A stretch of 64,000 nt of DNA, from assembly GCA_019359675.1 (NCBI GenBank), contig JAHHGX010000073.1:52822-116821 (forward strand), in the 5' to 3' direction. Below are positions 53,320 to 63,074 of this stretch, piece after piece (position 1 is the stretch's first letter; the number at the start of each line of letters is the position of its first letter). The notes under the pieces are model-generated. The model was not told the origin of the DNA and ran no database searches. It worked only from the letters and a program-made list of their open reading frames with translations. The position numbers were made by a program, and so were the translations under genes. The DNA comes from Calothrix sp. FI2-JRJ7. Its GTDB lineage: Bacteria > Cyanobacteriota > Cyanobacteriia > Cyanobacteriales > Nostocaceae.

Positions 53320-54108
53320 AGGGCGAACATGTTGTTAATAGTATCGCCTGGGACGTTCCATTACAACTAATTGCGCCTCACCTTCAATGTTTGTGTCATT
53401 AAACCATTTTCGACAGAAAATGGCTCTAAAATTAACCGTGCAGGCGCCTATACGGTCGTCCGGACGTTAGCCAGGACAATTTTGCACCTTCCGGTTAATT
53501 TCTCGACGAAATAAATCCAGGATTATTTTACTCTCCAAGTTTATTTCTTGGCTGCCTGGCAGTGTAACATTGTCTTTTTGTCTACATAGCTTTAAATCCT
53601 GTGTTTTTGCCCATTTTTCTAGGGCCTGCACGCTAGGAACTATTAAGGCGCCATCAATAACTATTGCTGCATCCTCAATTGGATGTGGCTCTATGTTCTC
53701 ACCATTTGTTAATACAATAGTATCTTTTGCACGTCCGGTTAAAATCAGGTCGTTAGTATTGCATCAACAGCACCTGCCATCATAATTCCTTGGCCAGCTA
53801 TTAACCAACGCGGAGAATTATCTGCTATTAAAGCACTTCTATCACCTGGTGCCACTCCCAACGCCTGTAAACCAGCCGCAAAACACTGATTTTTTTAATT
53901 TAATTGAGTATAAGTTAAAACAAGTTCTGGTTTCGCATGAAGGTCATTAACTGCCACCACATGCCTAACATCGCTTTGCTACTTCACGCCATATTGCGCT
54001 CAGTGTCTTAACATTTGAATAATCAACCAAATGCTTGGCCAAGTTACGCTCGCACGAACTATAGTTCACCAAGAAATTTGGGTCATCATATGTTTTTACC
54101 ATAACCAT
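53320..54108 (-). pseudogene. Long-chain acyl-CoA/acyl-ACP synthetase remnant
   Basis: Pieces read in order on the minus strand from ATG 54108: an N-terminal AKHLVDYSNVKTLSAIWREVAKR then a stop, LNDLHAKPELVLTYTQLN-like text, CFAAGLQALGVAPGDRSALI and ADNSPRWLIAGQGIMMAGAV. Then comes a jump to ILTGRAKDTIVLTNGENIEP and EINRKVQNCPG, and in another frame LILEPFSVENGLMTQTLKVR. These are the two ends of an AMP-forming ligase (Aas/FadD type, ~640 residues) with the ~400-residue core, including the ATP loop, deleted. Several stops and frameshifts. Dead gene. Confidence 0.85.
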
Positions 54109-54291
54109 TTCACCTTACTATTACCTAAAAATTAAATTAATACTGTTTCCAGTATATTCCGCATCAGAGACAGCATAACTTACTTAAAAAGACACAACTT
54201 TTTGACATTGACTTCTCAACATCAAAATAAATTCACCTATTGATTAAACTCTATGTTGTGTTAGGCTTATATAAACAAACAGTGATGCTTC

Positions 54292-54323
54292 AAAACCCGC
54301 TTTCAAAAAAGAGACGGGTTTTT
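54292..54323. terminator. Rho-independent terminator-like hairpin
   Basis: AAAACCCG...CGGGTTTTT with an A/T-rich loop. It could end transcripts entering from either side, upstream of the small membrane protein genes. Confidence 0.55.
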
Positions 54324-54356
54324 GCCCTCTGAACGACCGCAGCGCACATCTATTTT

Positions 54357-54420
54357 AGATTTTGAATTTTAGGTCTTGAGTTGTTTTTTGCCCAAGGTCT
54401 AAAACCTAAAATCTAAAATT
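54357..54420. repeat. TTTTAGATTTTGAATTTTAGG inverted repeat
   Basis: Two arms of about 24 bases (…TTAGGTCTTGAG / CCTAAAATCTAAAATTC) flank TTGTTTTTTGCCC. A dispersed family typical of cyanobacteria. Confidence 0.65.
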
Positions 54421-54459
54421 CACACAGCCTACTACGATTCATTAAGAGGTAAACCAGAC

Positions 54460-54717
54460 ATGAATTCAATAGATATTATATTACTAACTTTGGTCAGCAC
54501 AATTATCTGCCTTGTGTTGCCGCGAATGGTTTCAATAATTTTGGCGCTTGACAATCAATCGATAAAACAAAGTCGAGTTCTTGTTCTTCAAAAAGAAAAA
54601 CAAAAGCATAAACCAAAGGTTATTAGTTTTCCATTCTGTGCTACTTATACCTTGAAAACCACTCCATCATGTAAATTCAGCCCGCACTTCTGCGAGAGAT
54701 GTTCTCCAAATCTATAG
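54460..54717 (+). CDS. Tiny membrane protein, copy 1
   Basis: 85 residues after an AGAGGT ribosome site. One membrane helix (SIDIILLTLVSTIICLVLPRMVSIIL), then a basic tail; the last ~35 residues contain four Cys (FPFCATYTL, PSCKFSPHFCERC). The N-terminus is homologous to the shorter ORF at 54915-55091 (both …LLLTL-S-T-x-C-x-x-LP…), so they form a tandem paralog pair. Coding is supported by this conservation. Confidence 0.6.
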   Translation: MNSIDIILLTLVSTIICLVLPRMVSIILALDNQSIKQSRVLVLQKEKQKHKPKVISFPFCATYTLKTTPSCKFSPHFCERCSPNL

Positions 54718-54914
54718 AACAACTTGATGGGGAGATTGCCTACAAGGGGCAGTATCTCCCTCTTTAATATTATGTTGACTTATGTTTACAAAACTTTATG
54801 TTAAGTTAAACTTATAGTTATCAAAAGAAATTCCAAACATTCAATTGAACCTATATTAACCGATATGCTGCAAACTTAATAAATAGAACCAATTATAAAA
54901 AAAGGGGGAAGGCT

Positions 54915-55091
54915 TTGAATTTAGTAGACGGTTTACTCCTAACACTCTTTAGTACAACTGTTTGCATCGCATTGCCAAAGCTGCTGTCAACGCTACTGAC
55001 TGACAAAGCAGAGAAAATAAAACCACCTTTAACAGAAACATTATCAGAGGCGCCGAGTCCAGAAGTACCCACCCTACTTACTGAAAGTTAA
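54915..55091 (+). CDS. Tiny membrane protein, copy 2
   Basis: 58 residues from TTG 54915, preceded by a strong GGGGGAAGG ribosome site. NLVDGLLLTLFSTTVCIALPKLLSTLLTD forms one helix, followed by an acidic tail (TETLSEAPSPEVPTLLTES). Paralogous to 54460-54717 in the helix but without its Cys tail. A terminator follows at 55136. Confidence 0.6.
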   Translation: MNLVDGLLLTLFSTTVCIALPKLLSTLLTDKAEKIKPPLTETLSEAPSPEVPTLLTES

Positions 55092-55135
55092 ACATCTATC
55101 TCCCATAAATACACAGCTAGTTCAAATCGATACAT

Positions 55136-55163
55136 AACCCGGTTGAAGTACAACCGGGTTTTT
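55136..55163 (+). terminator. Rho-independent terminator
   Basis: AACCCGGTTG...CAACCGGGTT with a 5-base loop, then five T, 45 bases after the 58-residue protein stop. Confidence 0.8.
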
Positions 55164-55213
55164 AATAGTTCTACCAGAATACTTTCTAACTGGTTTCCCT
55201 ATGGGGGAGTCTT

Positions 55214-56185
55214 TTGAGGTTTGGCAAGACAAAGCTTGTTTGGAAATTAATGGGGCATTTTCCTTTATTACTATCTACCATTGATGCGATTCCCGCTTTA
55301 TTGGCTGGTTGTGCTGTAATTATTAAGCCAAGCGAAATTGCACCTCGTTTTATCAAACCTTTAATGACGGCAGTTAATAATGTTCCGATATTAAAAGATA
55401 TATTAACTTTTGTTGAGGGAGATGGTGTAACAGGAGCGGAATTAGTCGAAAATGTAGACTTGATATGTTTTACTGGTAGCGTAGAAACTGGCAAAAAAGT
55501 GGCTCAAGCTGCTGCAACATGTTTTATTCCAGCTTTTTTAGAATTAGGAGGAAAAGACCCAGCGATAGTGTTACCTTCGGCAAATTTAGATTTAGCAACT
55601 TCTGGTATTTTATGGGGTTCGGTGGTTAATACTGGGCAGTCCTGTCTTTCGATAGAAAGGATTTATGTTGCAGAATCTATTTTTGAGCAGTTTGTTAAAG
55701 AATTAGTACAAAAATCCCAAAGCCTACAATTAGCTTATCCCGATTTAGAAAGCGGGGAAATTGGTCCAATAATTGCCTCTAGACAAGCGGTAATTATTCA
55801 AGAACATTTGCAAGATGCTGTGGAAAAAGGCGCCGTTGTTCATTGCGGTGGAGAGGTGGAAAAATTAGGAGGTGGTTGGTGGTGTCGTCCTATGGTTCTC
55901 ACGGAGGTTAACGATACTATGAAGGTGATGACAGAAGAGACATTTGGACCAATTATGCCAATAATGCCGTTTTCTTCTGTAGAGTCAGCAATTTCTTTAG
56001 CAAATGATACTATTTATGGGCTGAGTGCTGCAGTTTTTGCGGAAACGGAAGCAGAAGCAGAAGCAATAGGAATTGGAAGACATATAGATGCTGGTGCAAT
56101 TAGTATTAATGATGCTGGACTGACAGCTATGATGCATGAAGGTGAAAAAAATGCTTTTAAACTCTCTGGTTTAGGTGGCTTTTAA
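55214..56185 (+). pseudogene. Aldehyde dehydrogenase truncated at both ends
   Basis: 323 residues of an ALDH fold. The first homologous block is FPLLLSTIDAIPALLAGCAVIIKPSEIAPRF, so about 150 N-terminal residues are lacking, and the first ~13 residues are unrelated. The catalytic Glu (LELGGKDPAIV) and Cys (NTGQSCLSIERIYV) remain. It stops at LSGLGGF where the family continues for another ~50 residues. Open frame throughout, but NAD-binding and oligomerisation parts are missing, so it is probably non-functional. Confidence 0.8.
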
Positions 56186-56308
56186 TGATGAATCAAAAGG
56201 TTGAATAAATATCAAATTTAGTAATGCAATTTTTAGATGGAACAGAATTGCGGTAAGGTTGTTGTCAAATATTAATAGGTTGTTAGTATTTGTTATTGGA
56301 GTACAATA

Positions 56309-56707
56309 ATGACACAAACTTCAGATAATACATTAAAAGTTGGTCAACAAGGTTTTGATAAATTGATGCATGGTTTGGGAACTGGTGATTGGAACCCTCT
56401 TTTAGATATGCTTAGTGATGACTTTACTTTCTGGTTCCCGATTGGTTTATATCAAGGTTTAAATACTGGCAAAGAAAGAGCAAAACAATTTTTTGAATAT
56501 GTAAATGAAGTTTTTGGCTCAAGTATCACCTTAACTTCCTTAGAAAGAGTTACCAGTAGTGAAACAACTGTTGTTTTTGAATTTAGAGACGAAGGAATAA
56601 TGCGGGGACAACCTTACAAAAACCGTATTGCCGTTTCTTTTGATGTCAGTGGCGATAAAATTTGCGGTTATCGTGAATATTTAGGTAGCGATGGGAAGTC
56701 TAACTAG
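56309..56707 (+). CDS. SnoaL/NTF2-like protein
   Basis: 132 residues. A cone-shaped NTF2-like fold: GTGDWNPLLDMLSDDFTFWFPIGLYQG, FFEYVNEVFG, VVFEFRDEG and KNRIAVSFDVSGDKICGYREYLG. Likely a small ligand-binding or isomerase-type protein; the ligand is unknown. Preceded by a GGAG ribosome site. Confidence 0.88.
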   Translation: MTQTSDNTLKVGQQGFDKLMHGLGTGDWNPLLDMLSDDFTFWFPIGLYQGLNTGKERAKQFFEYVNEVFGSSITLTSLERVTSSETTVVFEFRDEGIMRGQPYKNRIAVSFDVSGDKICGYREYLGSDGKSN

Positions 56708-56764
56708 AGAATGTTCATAACTCCCCCTTCGCACGCAGTCCTAGGGGGATTAAAATTTATGTCA

Positions 56765-57082
56765 TCACTCTTGCCTTAATGCTGAAATTACCTGGCCTGT
56801 AACATCTCTTCCACCTCTAAGGTTATGAAACAAACATTGAATAGTGTAAATAATCCCCCAAGGTATTCCCCACCATCCCAGGAATAATGAAATTAGTAAA
56901 AACGGAATACTCTTACCAAAGGCGCCTTCTCCTGCTTTAATAAAGTAAATATCAGAACTACGTTTGAAAGACATTATCACTATCGAGAAGCAGTAAGGAA
57001 ATACTACAAATTTGGCACCTTTCGATAGCTCGTCATTCACTGCTTCTACAGTCATGTTATCGATGCCTATTACTTTTGACAT
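56765..57082 (-). CDS. Small two-span membrane protein
   Basis: 105 residues. VVFPYCFSIVIMSFKRSSDIYFI, then FLLISLFLGWWGIPWGIIYTIQCL (helices), and RGGRDVTGQ. The GWWGIPWG motif is typical of small cyanobacterial/bacterial membrane proteins of the 'FxxFLGWWGIPWG' type. No function assigned. Confidence 0.75.
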   Translation of the reverse strand: MSKVIGIDNMTVEAVNDELSKGAKFVVFPYCFSIVIMSFKRSSDIYFIKAGEGAFGKSIPFLLISLFLGWWGIPWGIIYTIQCLFHNLRGGRDVTGQVISALRQE

Positions 57083-57188
57083 GTTAAATTTTGTTTGAGT
57101 ATAAATAGTTATAAAAAAGACTAAGTGGTTTTAATTTTAGGTCAATATAGCATTCAAAAAATATATTAGTAGTTAATTTAATATTTAA

Positions 57189-57683
57189 TTAAGTTGCCAG
57201 TGTTTTCTCTAATAAAGCGCATGGTATTGTTACATTAGAGCGCAAGCAATGTGATGAGTATTTAATAAATTTATAACCATTCGCTTTGTAAAAAGGAAGA
57301 GCAGTTATAGATGCTGATATTTGTAGCTTTTTGAATTTATGAGCTAGTGCTTCCTTTTCTGCTGCTTTAAGTAACTTTTTCCCAACTCCTTGACGTGTAT
57401 AGTCAGGATGAACGTAAACAGCACTGATATCTCCATTTTTATCAAAAGCTGAAAAACCTATTATTGTGCCATTTTCATCTTCTGCAACAAATTGTACTTC
57501 ATCTCTGGCGCCATTTATTATATATTGACGAAGTGTTTCGGGGTCTAAATGACCTACCCAAGCTTCTATTTGCTCTTTTGTATAGTCCACTGCACAAAGT
57601 TGACGCACTGAGTGAACGTGAATATAATGCATTTGTTCTGCATCTTCGGGTCGAGCTAAACGAACTGAAATTTGAAGAACCAT
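57189..57683 (-). CDS. GNAT-family N-acetyltransferase
   Basis: 164 residues: GFSAFDKNGDISAVYVHPDYTRQGVGKKLLKAAEKEALAH (acetyl-CoA loop R/Q-x-x-G-x-G/K) and ITALPFYKANGYKFIKYSSH. The ATG overlaps the recQ stop as TAATG, so the two are translationally coupled. Substrate unknown. Confidence 0.9.
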   Translation of the reverse strand: MVLQISVRLARPEDAEQMHYIHVHSVRQLCAVDYTKEQIEAWVGHLDPETLRQYIINGARDEVQFVAEDENGTIIGFSAFDKNGDISAVYVHPDYTRQGVGKKLLKAAEKEALAHKFKKLQISASITALPFYKANGYKFIKYSSHCLRSNVTIPCALLEKTLAT

Positions 57684-59842
57684 TATTTTTTAGATTTCTT
57701 TTTCCATTTACTTTTAACTAATCTAATTTCTTCAAAGCTGTAATCATTACCAAGGTATTCTTTTATTGGGGTGAGTGAAATGTCACCTAGGGTATCTAGT
57801 ACTTTCCAAATTACCTGCTGTTTTTTTGCTGGTACTAATAAATTTATATCTATATCATGATTTTTTTCCATTAAATCAATCAAATGACGCATTACTGTCG
57901 AAGGTTTTAAATTACGTTTTCTAGCTATTTCATTGACATTTAAACCTTCTTTATGTAATTGCAAGCTCATTATTTCTGTGCCAGTTGCTGTATTATTTAC
58001 AATTGGGGTTATTTCTTGTTTTTCTGATGATAAATTATTCTCTCTACAGTATGCACATATTTCGTTTACGAATTGACTTCCGTATTCTGCTAATTTATGA
58101 CTTCCTACTCCTGAAAGTTTGCTAAATGCTTGTTTGGTTTGCGGTCTTGATTGTGCCATTAATTTTAAAGTGCTATCGGCAAAGATAACATACGGCGCCA
58201 CTCCTTGAGCATCTGCCAACTTTTTACGCAGCGAACGTAATCTCTGAAATAGTAATTCGGTTTCTACATTATTACCACTCAGTTCTTGTAAAGCGACTTT
58301 TTGAACTGCGGGTACTACTATAAATACTGTACGCTGGCGCCGCATTATTTCCCAACTTTGTTCGTTCAGCTTTAAAACAGAATATCCGTCAGTGGTTTGT
58401 TCGAGAAAACCTTGCTGTAATAATGAACGTGCTAAAGTTCGCCATTCGTTTACTGTTTTATCTTTACCAATACCGTATGTCGAAAGTTTATCGTGTTCAT
58501 ATAACTTAATCTTCTCGGTTTTGGCGCCGCGTAATATATCTATAACATGCGTCATGCCAAATTTTTCTTTAGAACGCGCGACGCACGATAAAAACTTCAT
58601 CGCTTCTAACGTCCAGTCTTGAGTTGGTTGAGGATTACGACAGTTATCACATCCCCCACAGTTGCCTGCAAAGCGTTCACCAAAATAACCTAGTTGAACT
58701 GTACGACGACAAACGTTAGTCTCAGCATAGTCTATCACTTGCCGCAACTGCTGACGCGCAATTTTTTGTTCTTGTTCGTCGGTTTTCTGTGCGATACTCC
58801 ATTCAATCGTTTTTATATCACCCACGTTAAAAAATAAAGTACACCTCGATGACTCCCCATCTCTTCCCGCACGTCCAGATTCTTGATAATAACTTTCTAA
58901 GTTCCGAGGCAAGTTATAATGAACTACTAACCGTACATCCGGTTTATTAATACCCATCCCAAAAGCTATTGTCGCGACTATTACACGCACATCATCACGA
59001 ATAAAGCGAGTTTGGTTGCTGCTGCGTTCTTCATCAGATAAACCAGCGTGGTAAGCTAAAACAGATATTTTGCTGTGTTGCAGTTGAAAAGTTAGTTCGT
59101 CTACTTGCTTGCGAGTCAAACAGTAAATAATTGTCGAACCATCACTTTCACGAATCATTTCCAATAATTCAGCATAAGCGTTTTTGGTTCTAGTGCGAAC
59201 TTCATAAAATAAGTTTTCGCGGTTGAAACTGGTAAGATGTATATTCGGGTCTTTCAATCCCAATTGCTCAATAATATCTGAACGCACTCGTTCGGTAGCT
59301 GTTGCAGTCAGTGCAACCATCGGAACATTTGGATATTTTTGACGCAGTGATTTTAATTGACGATATTCTGGACGAAAATCATGTCCCCATTCTGATACAC
59401 AGTGTGCTTCATCGATAGCAAAACTCGAAATTCCTATTTGATGCTGAACTAAATCCAAAAACGGTAAAAACCTTTCACTCATTAACCGTTCTGGCGCCAC
59501 ATAAAGCAATCTTATTTTACCATTGAGAATAGCTTGTTCGCGTAACCTAGCTTGATGTGAATTTAAACTACTATTAAGAAATGTTGCATTTATACCATTC
59601 TTTTGCAGTGCTTCCACTTGGTCTTGCATCAACGCTATCAACGGTGACACCACAACCGTTAACCCAGGTCGAATTAGTGCAGGTAGCTGAAAGCACAGTG
59701 ATTTTCCTCCACCTGTAGGCATTATTACGAGTAAATCCCGATTTTGCAAGGCGCCTTCGATAATTTGTCGCTGTCCTGGGCGAAAATTGTCGTAACCGAA
59801 GTGATGCTTCAGCGCTTGTTCTAAATTGGGATAAGTCAGCAT
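57683..59842 (-). CDS. recQ: ATP-dependent DNA helicase RecQ
   Basis: 719 residues: Walker [13 protein letters not shown] (~40-50), [22 protein letters not shown], helicase C-domain with [10 protein letters not shown], Zn site ([11 protein letters not shown]...CGGCDNC), RQC winged helix, HRDC (~545-610), and a C-terminal HTH_40-type region with repeated helices ([21 protein letters not shown]), the long RecQ form. Unwinds DNA in repair and recombination. The GNAT gene is attached by a TAATG overlap. Confidence 0.95.
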   Translation of the reverse strand: MLTYPNLEQALKHHFGYDNFRPGQRQIIEGALQNRDLLVIMPTGGGKSLCFQLPALIRPGLTVVVSPLIALMQDQVEALQKNGINATFLNSSLNSHQARLREQAILNGKIRLLYVAPERLMSERFLPFLDLVQHQIGISSFAIDEAHCVSEWGHDFRPEYRQLKSLRQKYPNVPMVALTATATERVRSDIIEQLGLKDPNIHLTSFNRENLFYEVRTRTKNAYAELLEMIRESDGSTIIYCLTRKQVDELTFQLQHSKISVLAYHAGLSDEERSSNQTRFIRDDVRVIVATIAFGMGINKPDVRLVVHYNLPRNLESYYQESGRAGRDGESSRCTLFFNVGDIKTIEWSIAQKTDEQEQKIARQQLRQVIDYAETNVCRRTVQLGYFGERFAGNCGGCDNCRNPQPTQDWTLEAMKFLSCVARSKEKFGMTHVIDILRGAKTEKIKLYEHDKLSTYGIGKDKTVNEWRTLARSLLQQGFLEQTTDGYSVLKLNEQSWEIMRRQRTVFIVVPAVQKVALQELSGNNVETELLFQRLRSLRKKLADAQGVAPYVIFADSTLKLMAQSRPQTKQAFSKLSGVGSHKLAEYGSQFVNEICAYCRENNLSSEKQEITPIVNNTATGTEIMSLQLHKEGLNVNEIARKRNLKPSTVMRHLIDLMEKNHDIDINLLVPAKKQQVIWKVLDTLGDISLTPIKEYLGNDYSFEEIRLVKSKWKKKSKK

Positions 59843-60064
59843 ACTATAAAAATTTAAAAGGACTTAAGGCTTGTCATAACTTATAGAACATTAGAATAAG
59901 ACATTACACAAAGCCTTGTAAATATCTATCATTTTTTAATTTTGCAGCAATATGTAATGGAAACGTTGAATAGATTTAAAGATATTGCAAAACCGAAAAC
60001 CTTATAAATTACCTAAAGCTATTATTGCATACAGGTGCAGCAGTACTATACTAATTACCAGCTA

Positions 60065-60648
60065 ATGACCAAATTTCCATACGATGAATTTTCTAAAAGT
60101 TATTTTAAAGAATTGTTACAACCTTTAGGTGAAGTTGAAACAAGTCGTAAAGTACCAGCAGAAATCAGAGAAATAGATGTTTACTTTGCGCCCTCGTCGC
60201 AATTGCCACAAGGTACAATGCAATTAGGACTATTAGGGCGCCTAGCATTAGAACCTGCATTAATAGAACCATTTAGAAACGCAGCGACCCGTTCAGAAAT
60301 TCGCAGTTGCATAGGTAAACTATTTACCCTGTTTGCCGATATGGAACGACAGAGTAAAACTCGCATTCTAGAATCTGGGTTACCTAAATTATGGATTTTA
60401 ACACCAACTGCTTCAAAAGCTATATTGAGAGGATTAAATGCAAACAGTGATGAGGATAACTGGGGTCGAGGAGTATATTTCCTTGGTGACATGCTCAAAA
60501 GTTTAGTTATCGTCATCCACCAACTACCTCGTACTCCACATACACTTTGTTCAACCCATAGCTCTGCTGTCACCTGAAGAATTTAGTCCCCTACTGCTAC
60601 AGTTATCACAGTTATTACGCGAAGAATTGTTAAGTAGATTTCGCTAGT
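60065..60648 (+). pseudogene. Rpn/DUF4351-like protein, frameshifted and shortened
   Basis: From ATG 60065: FPYDEFSKSYFKELLQPLGEVETSRKVPAEIREIDVYF, LGLLGRLA, GVYFLGDMLKSLVIVIHQLPRTP. This is the cyanobacterial family often labelled DUF4351/Rpn ('flagellar assembly protein H'). After HTLC the frame ends at 60577. In the +1 frame LFVQPIALLSPEEFSPLLLQ and REELLSRFR continue to a stop at 60648, but most of the usual second half is missing. Confidence 0.75.
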
Positions 60649-60670
60649 ACATAAAAACTTGTGAACTATT

Positions 60671-60695
60671 TTTTGTGCGCCATTGGCGCACAAAA
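60671..60695. terminator. 11-bp perfect stem-loop
   Basis: TTTTGTGCGCC-ATT-GGCGCACAAAA. Flanking A/T runs allow termination in both directions. It separates the broken Rpn-like gene and the Uma2 gene. Confidence 0.7.
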
Positions 60696-60759
60696 TTATA
60701 TAAACAGGGTTTTCAGAATTTTCTATATAATCAAAGCGTATGCATTAGGCTACAACATT

Positions 60760-61359
60760 ATGCTAATTAGTCAGCAACAATTCTACACTTTTGAGGAGTA
60801 TCTTAAGTTAGAAGATGCAGCAGACAGCAAAAGCGAATATATATATGGACAAATTATTCCCATAGCAGGTGTCAGTACTAATCATAACGACATTGCTTTA
60901 AATTTTGGCGCCGAGTTAAATTTTGCTTTTAAAAGGCAAGATTATAGAGTTTACATAAATGAAGTAAAATTATGGATACCTAAAATGCTGATTAATACGT
61001 ATCCTGATGTGATGGTTATAGCTGGAGAGCCTGAGTACTATAATCAGCGTACTGATATTATTACCAATCCCCAAATTATCATTGAAGTGCTATCAAAATC
61101 AACTCAAGCATACGACAAAGAGGGTAAGTTTGAGGCATACCGTACAATTAAGACGTTTCAAGAGTACTTATTAATTGACCCAACTCGGATTCATATTGAG
61201 CATTACCATAAAACTGGTAAGAAAAATTGGTCTTTCCGTGAATACGATAAAGAAGATAAAAGCATTACTTTAAACTCGGTTACTTTTGAAATTGCGATAC
61301 CAGATTTATATAATAAAGTCCAGTTAGATAATATTGCTATTACACCTGATGAATCTTAA
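60760..61359 (+). CDS. Uma2-family endonuclease-like protein
   Basis: 199 residues from ATG 60760; an upstream in-frame start overlaps a hairpin and is rejected. FYTFEEYLKLEDAADSKSEYIYGQIIPIAGVS, YPDVMVIAGEPEY (PD), and IIIEVLSKSTQAYDKEGKFEAYRTIKTFQEYLLIDP (E-x-L-S...K). Role unknown, third intact Uma2 gene in the window. Confidence 0.9.
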   Translation: MLISQQQFYTFEEYLKLEDAADSKSEYIYGQIIPIAGVSTNHNDIALNFGAELNFAFKRQDYRVYINEVKLWIPKMLINTYPDVMVIAGEPEYYNQRTDIITNPQIIIEVLSKSTQAYDKEGKFEAYRTIKTFQEYLLIDPTRIHIEHYHKTGKKNWSFREYDKEDKSITLNSVTFEIAIPDLYNKVQLDNIAITPDES

Positions 61360-61474
61360 GTTTAAATTTTAATCAAATTTTAATTATAAAGCAGTATATT
61401 TACTTAGGCATTCCTTATATATGGACGGTTAAAGTAAAACCAAAACGAACTACGGTTACTTGTGTTAAGCACGC

Positions 61475-62956
61475 TCAGTGCTTATTACGGAGGGTGTTCG
61501 CGCATAGTATTCCGGAAGCAGCTACGGCGGGTACTCCAATTCCTGGCATGGTGCTGTCACCAACGCGGTATAATCCTTTGATGGGTGTATTGGCGCCTTC
61601 AAACATTGCTTTTGTTGCTTCTATTGCTGGGCCGTAGGTTCCTTGATATCTTCTTAAATAATGTGCGTGTGTTAACGGGGTTCCGATAAGTTCTAACACT
61701 ACACGTTCCCTGATGTCGGGTATGACTCTTTCTAACGCTTTATATAATGTTTGTGCTTTAGCAACTTTCTTTGCTTCATACTCTTCGTTTCTTTCCCATC
61801 CCGTATATGATTCTAATGTGTACGCATGAACTACATGATGTCCTTCTGGTGCCAAGTTAGTATCCCAGACGGTAGGAATTGATATCATACAGGTGTTTCC
61901 TGGGACGGTTATATCAAGCTTTGAGTCGTGAACTACTACATGGTGTCCGGTTAAGTTTTCTAAACCTGAAGCTTTTATTCCCAAGTGTAAATGCATGAAG
62001 CTTTCAACGGCTGGTGTTTGTAATGCTTTTTGACGATATGATGCTGGTAAGTCGTTTGGATTTAATAATTTTGTATAAGTATCCCAAACTGTCGCGTTCG
62101 ATATAACGATAGGCGCCTTGATTATCTCATTATTTTTTAACTTGACTCCAACAGCTTTTCCTGACTCTACTAATATTTGCTCAACGTGACACCCCAAACG
62201 GAGTATACCACCCCAATTTTCTAAGCCGCGCACTAACGCCTGAATTATTGCTCCACTTCCACCCACAGGATATTCAACACCCGCACGAGAACGTTCTCCC
62301 AACATAAATGCTACTTCGGGAGCAATTGTGCCATGTGCTTTTAAGCCTGATAATAAAAAGCATTCTAAGTCAATTAGGCGCCGCACCCAACGGTCTGTAA
62401 CTGTTGCGTCCATTACATTACCTACTGAACTCTGTACTAGAGGCAGATTAGGTAGCATTTTCAGTAGTGAAGGTAAATAATTTTTCAGTAATATAGGTAT
62501 CATCTGCCAGTCTGTACGTAAAGCTATAGTCGGAATTCCTTTCATCGCTTCATACAGGGGAAGCATTTTATCTATAAAATTTTTGAGTTCGATGGTGCCT
62601 TGTGGTGTAATTTTGGATACTTCATGGAGATAGAGAGAGTTGTCACTATAAATGGCAACAGTATTTTCTGGAAAATGATAGTGTCCTAATGGGTCATATC
62701 GTACAGCGTCTATAGATTCGCCTAAAATATCTAGTACTTGTTTTACAGGATTCAGACTATTGGCGCCAGTAAGACCACAATAGAAGGAGGGTCCAGAATC
62801 AAATTCAAAACCACGTCGTCTAAAACTATGTGCACCACCACCAGCAATTGTATGACTCTCACATACAACCACACGCTTACCGTAACGTGCAAGTAAACTA
62901 CCTGCTGTTAACCCACCGATACCGCTACCAATAACAATGACATCAAAATTAAACAT
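61475..62956 (-). CDS. CrtISO/phytoene-desaturase-like FAD oxidoreductase
   Basis: 493 residues. FAD-binding VIVIGSGIGGLTAGSLLARYGKRVVVCE (~5-32), then GAHSFRRRGFEFDSGPSFY, substrate domain, and the C-terminal FAD motif GLYRVGDSTMPGIGVPAVAASGILCANTL. Belongs to the family of carotenoid isomerase CrtISO and all-trans-retinol 13,14-reductase-like enzymes. Which carotenoid or lipid is used cannot be decided. A dispersed hairpin lies between it and the divergent ATPase gene. Confidence 0.88.
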   Translation of the reverse strand: MFNFDVIVIGSGIGGLTAGSLLARYGKRVVVCESHTIAGGGAHSFRRRGFEFDSGPSFYCGLTGANSLNPVKQVLDILGESIDAVRYDPLGHYHFPENTVAIYSDNSLYLHEVSKITPQGTIELKNFIDKMLPLYEAMKGIPTIALRTDWQMIPILLKNYLPSLLKMLPNLPLVQSSVGNVMDATVTDRWVRRLIDLECFLLSGLKAHGTIAPEVAFMLGERSRAGVEYPVGGSGAIIQALVRGLENWGGILRLGCHVEQILVESGKAVGVKLKNNEIIKAPIVISNATVWDTYTKLLNPNDLPASYRQKALQTPAVESFMHLHLGIKASGLENLTGHHVVVHDSKLDITVPGNTCMISIPTVWDTNLAPEGHHVVHAYTLESYTGWERNEEYEAKKVAKAQTLYKALERVIPDIRERVVLELIGTPLTHAHYLRRYQGTYGPAIEATKAMFEGANTPIKGLYRVGDSTMPGIGVPAVAASGILCANTLRNKH

Positions 62957-62961
62957 GTTGT

Positions 62962-63021
62962 AGGGTGCGTGACACCATTAACAATATTAAACCGAAGCAG
63001 CTAACCAGTAGCGTCACGCAC
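62962..63021. repeat. GTGCGTGAC-type hairpin
   Basis: GGGTGCGTGACACC...TAGCGTCACGCACC, an imperfect inverted repeat of the same family as 52683-52825, in the divergent promoter region of 61475 and 63075. Confidence 0.7.
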
Positions 63022-63074
63022 CTGAATATAACATCAAAATTAAACATATTAATACTTAATAGTTAATTTTAACC

